Positions 6,609-7,388 of a stretch of DNA of 7,388 bases are shown piece by piece. Position 1 is the first letter of the stretch. Each line of letters begins with the position of its first letter. Source of the stretch: an uncultured Lachnospiraceae bacterium (GTDB taxonomy: Bacteria; Bacillota_A; Clostridia; Lachnospirales; Lachnospiraceae); assembly GCA_910587495.1 (NCBI GenBank), contig CAJUMT010000174.1, positions 1 through 7,388 of the forward strand. Direction: 5' to 3'. Under the pieces are notes generated by a model, which was not told the origin of the DNA, did not search any database, and saw nothing but the letters and a program-made list of their open reading frames with translations. The position numbers and the translations under genes are program-made.

Positions 6609-7361
6609 ATGACAGTAATTAAGAAGACAACATGGAAGGATATGGATGCCGTTGTCCTTGAAAACAATATTTTAAAAGTGACTGTTTTACCCAGGCTGGG
6701 CGGTAAGAGCGCGTCGGTTTTTTATAAGATAAATGATTTTGAACTTTTTCCGCCTGTACAAAACGGCGTCTATAAAGAACCACAGGAAGATACATTGTTT
6801 GAGGACTGCGACGCTTCCGGATTTGACGACGCGTTTCCCACGATCGTAGGCGTTAATAAAGAATCGCCGGGTGACGAAGGGCGCTATACGGACCATGGCG
6901 AGATCTGGAGAAGCAGCATGAAAGCAAAAATTCTGCAGGAATATCTGGAACTTACTTATAAAAGTGAGAAAAACGGCTATTTTTATAAAAAAGATATTTC
7001 CCTGCACGGTTCGTCCGTGATCTATCAGTATTCGATCCAAAATGTGTCCAGGGAAGACTTTCCCTGTCTTTGGGCCATGCATGGGCTGGCACGGTATGAA
7101 GAAGATATGGAACTGTTCTATCCGGAAGGAGTAAAAAGTTTTTTGAATACCATGGACAGTCCACTGCTTGGCAAAGAAGGCACGCGCTACCCGGCCAGGA
7201 ATCAGACTTATGATTTTTATACTGTACCTGAAGCGTCTTCGCTTACTATGGTGAAATATTATGCGGAGGGAAAAGTCAGTGAAGGGCGCTGCGGGTACAG
7301 GTATCCCGGACAGAATGTACAGTGCGAAATCCTGTATGATGAAAAGAAGCTCCCATATCTT
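6609..7361 (+). CDS. Aldose 1-epimerase-like protein (galactose-mutarotase fold), 3'-truncated by the contig end
   Basis: Open reading frame of 251 codons with no stop before the right adapter. It starts at the ATG at 6609, 7 bases after the URO-D stop. There is no good Shine-Dalgarno, so translational coupling is likely. The fold is that of aldose-1-epimerase relatives (Aldose_epim-like): an early ILKVTVLPRLGGKSASV, then GFDDAFPTI (71-79), DHGEIW (95-100) and WAMHGLA around H158. H96 and H158 are candidates for the two catalytic histidines of GalM-type enzymes; the C-terminal glutamate region is lost. The last genomic residues, LPYL, match the start of the family's LPYLg.W motif, so the true gene continues. 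The adapter reads on in frame as RSEEHTSEL, which is artificial. The likely role is to interconvert sugar anomers after uptake, or to act on a related sugar; the substrate is unknown. Long reverse-strand frames here are shadows. Confidence 0.85.
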
Positions 7362-7388
7362 AGATCGGAAGAGCACACGTCTGAACTC
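7362..7388. other. Untrimmed Illumina TruSeq adapter (right end)
   Basis: The last 27 bases, starting AGATCGGAAGAGCACACGTC, match the TruSeq adapter seen when read 1 runs through the insert. It is not genomic. It extends the truncated mutarotase-like frame with the artificial residues RSEEHTSEL. Confidence 0.98.

Noticed and set aside
24..7361. CRISPR array, insertion sequence, tRNA or phage genes
   Set aside because: No repeat-spacer pattern, transposase, terminal inverted repeats or tRNA-like sequence was seen; the DNA is almost fully occupied by the six genes described.
6687..7376. 229-codon reverse-strand open frame
   Set aside because: It overlaps the forward mutarotase-like gene completely, includes adapter bases at its start, and has no recognisable domain. 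It is a shadow.

Overview
The window reads as one contiguous insert (positions 24-7361) with Illumina TruSeq library adapter sequence still attached at both ends (1-23 and 7362-7388). All genes lie on the + strand. Several things suggest a gut-type Bacillota, probably Lachnospiraceae-like, and probably a metagenome contig: strong AGGAGG ribosome binding sites, moderate GC, a lipoprotein solute-binding protein, and a YesM/YesN-type two-component pair placed beside a sugar ABC transporter. The taxon is inference; there is no rRNA or other taxonomic marker.

Layout: (1) 24-703 is the C-terminal two thirds of an RbsC/AraH-type sugar ABC permease. (2) 781-1875 is a lipoprotein binding protein whose closest recognisable relative is the L-arabinose-binding protein AraF. 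(3) 1896-1931 is a perfect 16-bp stem-loop without a T-tract. (4) 1954-3708 is a membrane sensor histidine kinase of the YesM/LytS class. (5) 3713-5287 is its partner response regulator with an AraC-type DNA-binding domain. (6) 5287-5422 is a short intergenic region with two exact 10-bp direct repeats 21 bp apart, a candidate operator for that regulator. (7) 5423-6601 is a uroporphyrinogen-decarboxylase-superfamily protein that lacks HemE signatures. (8) 6609-7361 is the N-terminal part of an aldose-1-epimerase-like protein, cut by the contig end. No stretch longer than about 135 bases lacks a gene.

How it may work together (inference): a sugar or sugar derivative is captured by the lipoprotein and imported by the permease with an ATPase encoded outside the window. 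The kinase senses the sugar, or the loaded binding protein, outside the cell and phosphorylates the regulator, which activates the downstream catabolic genes. The unusual element is a URO-D/MtaA-like protein placed between a sugar-responsive regulator and a mutarotase-like enzyme. This hints at processing of a modified sugar, but the window does not show which one.
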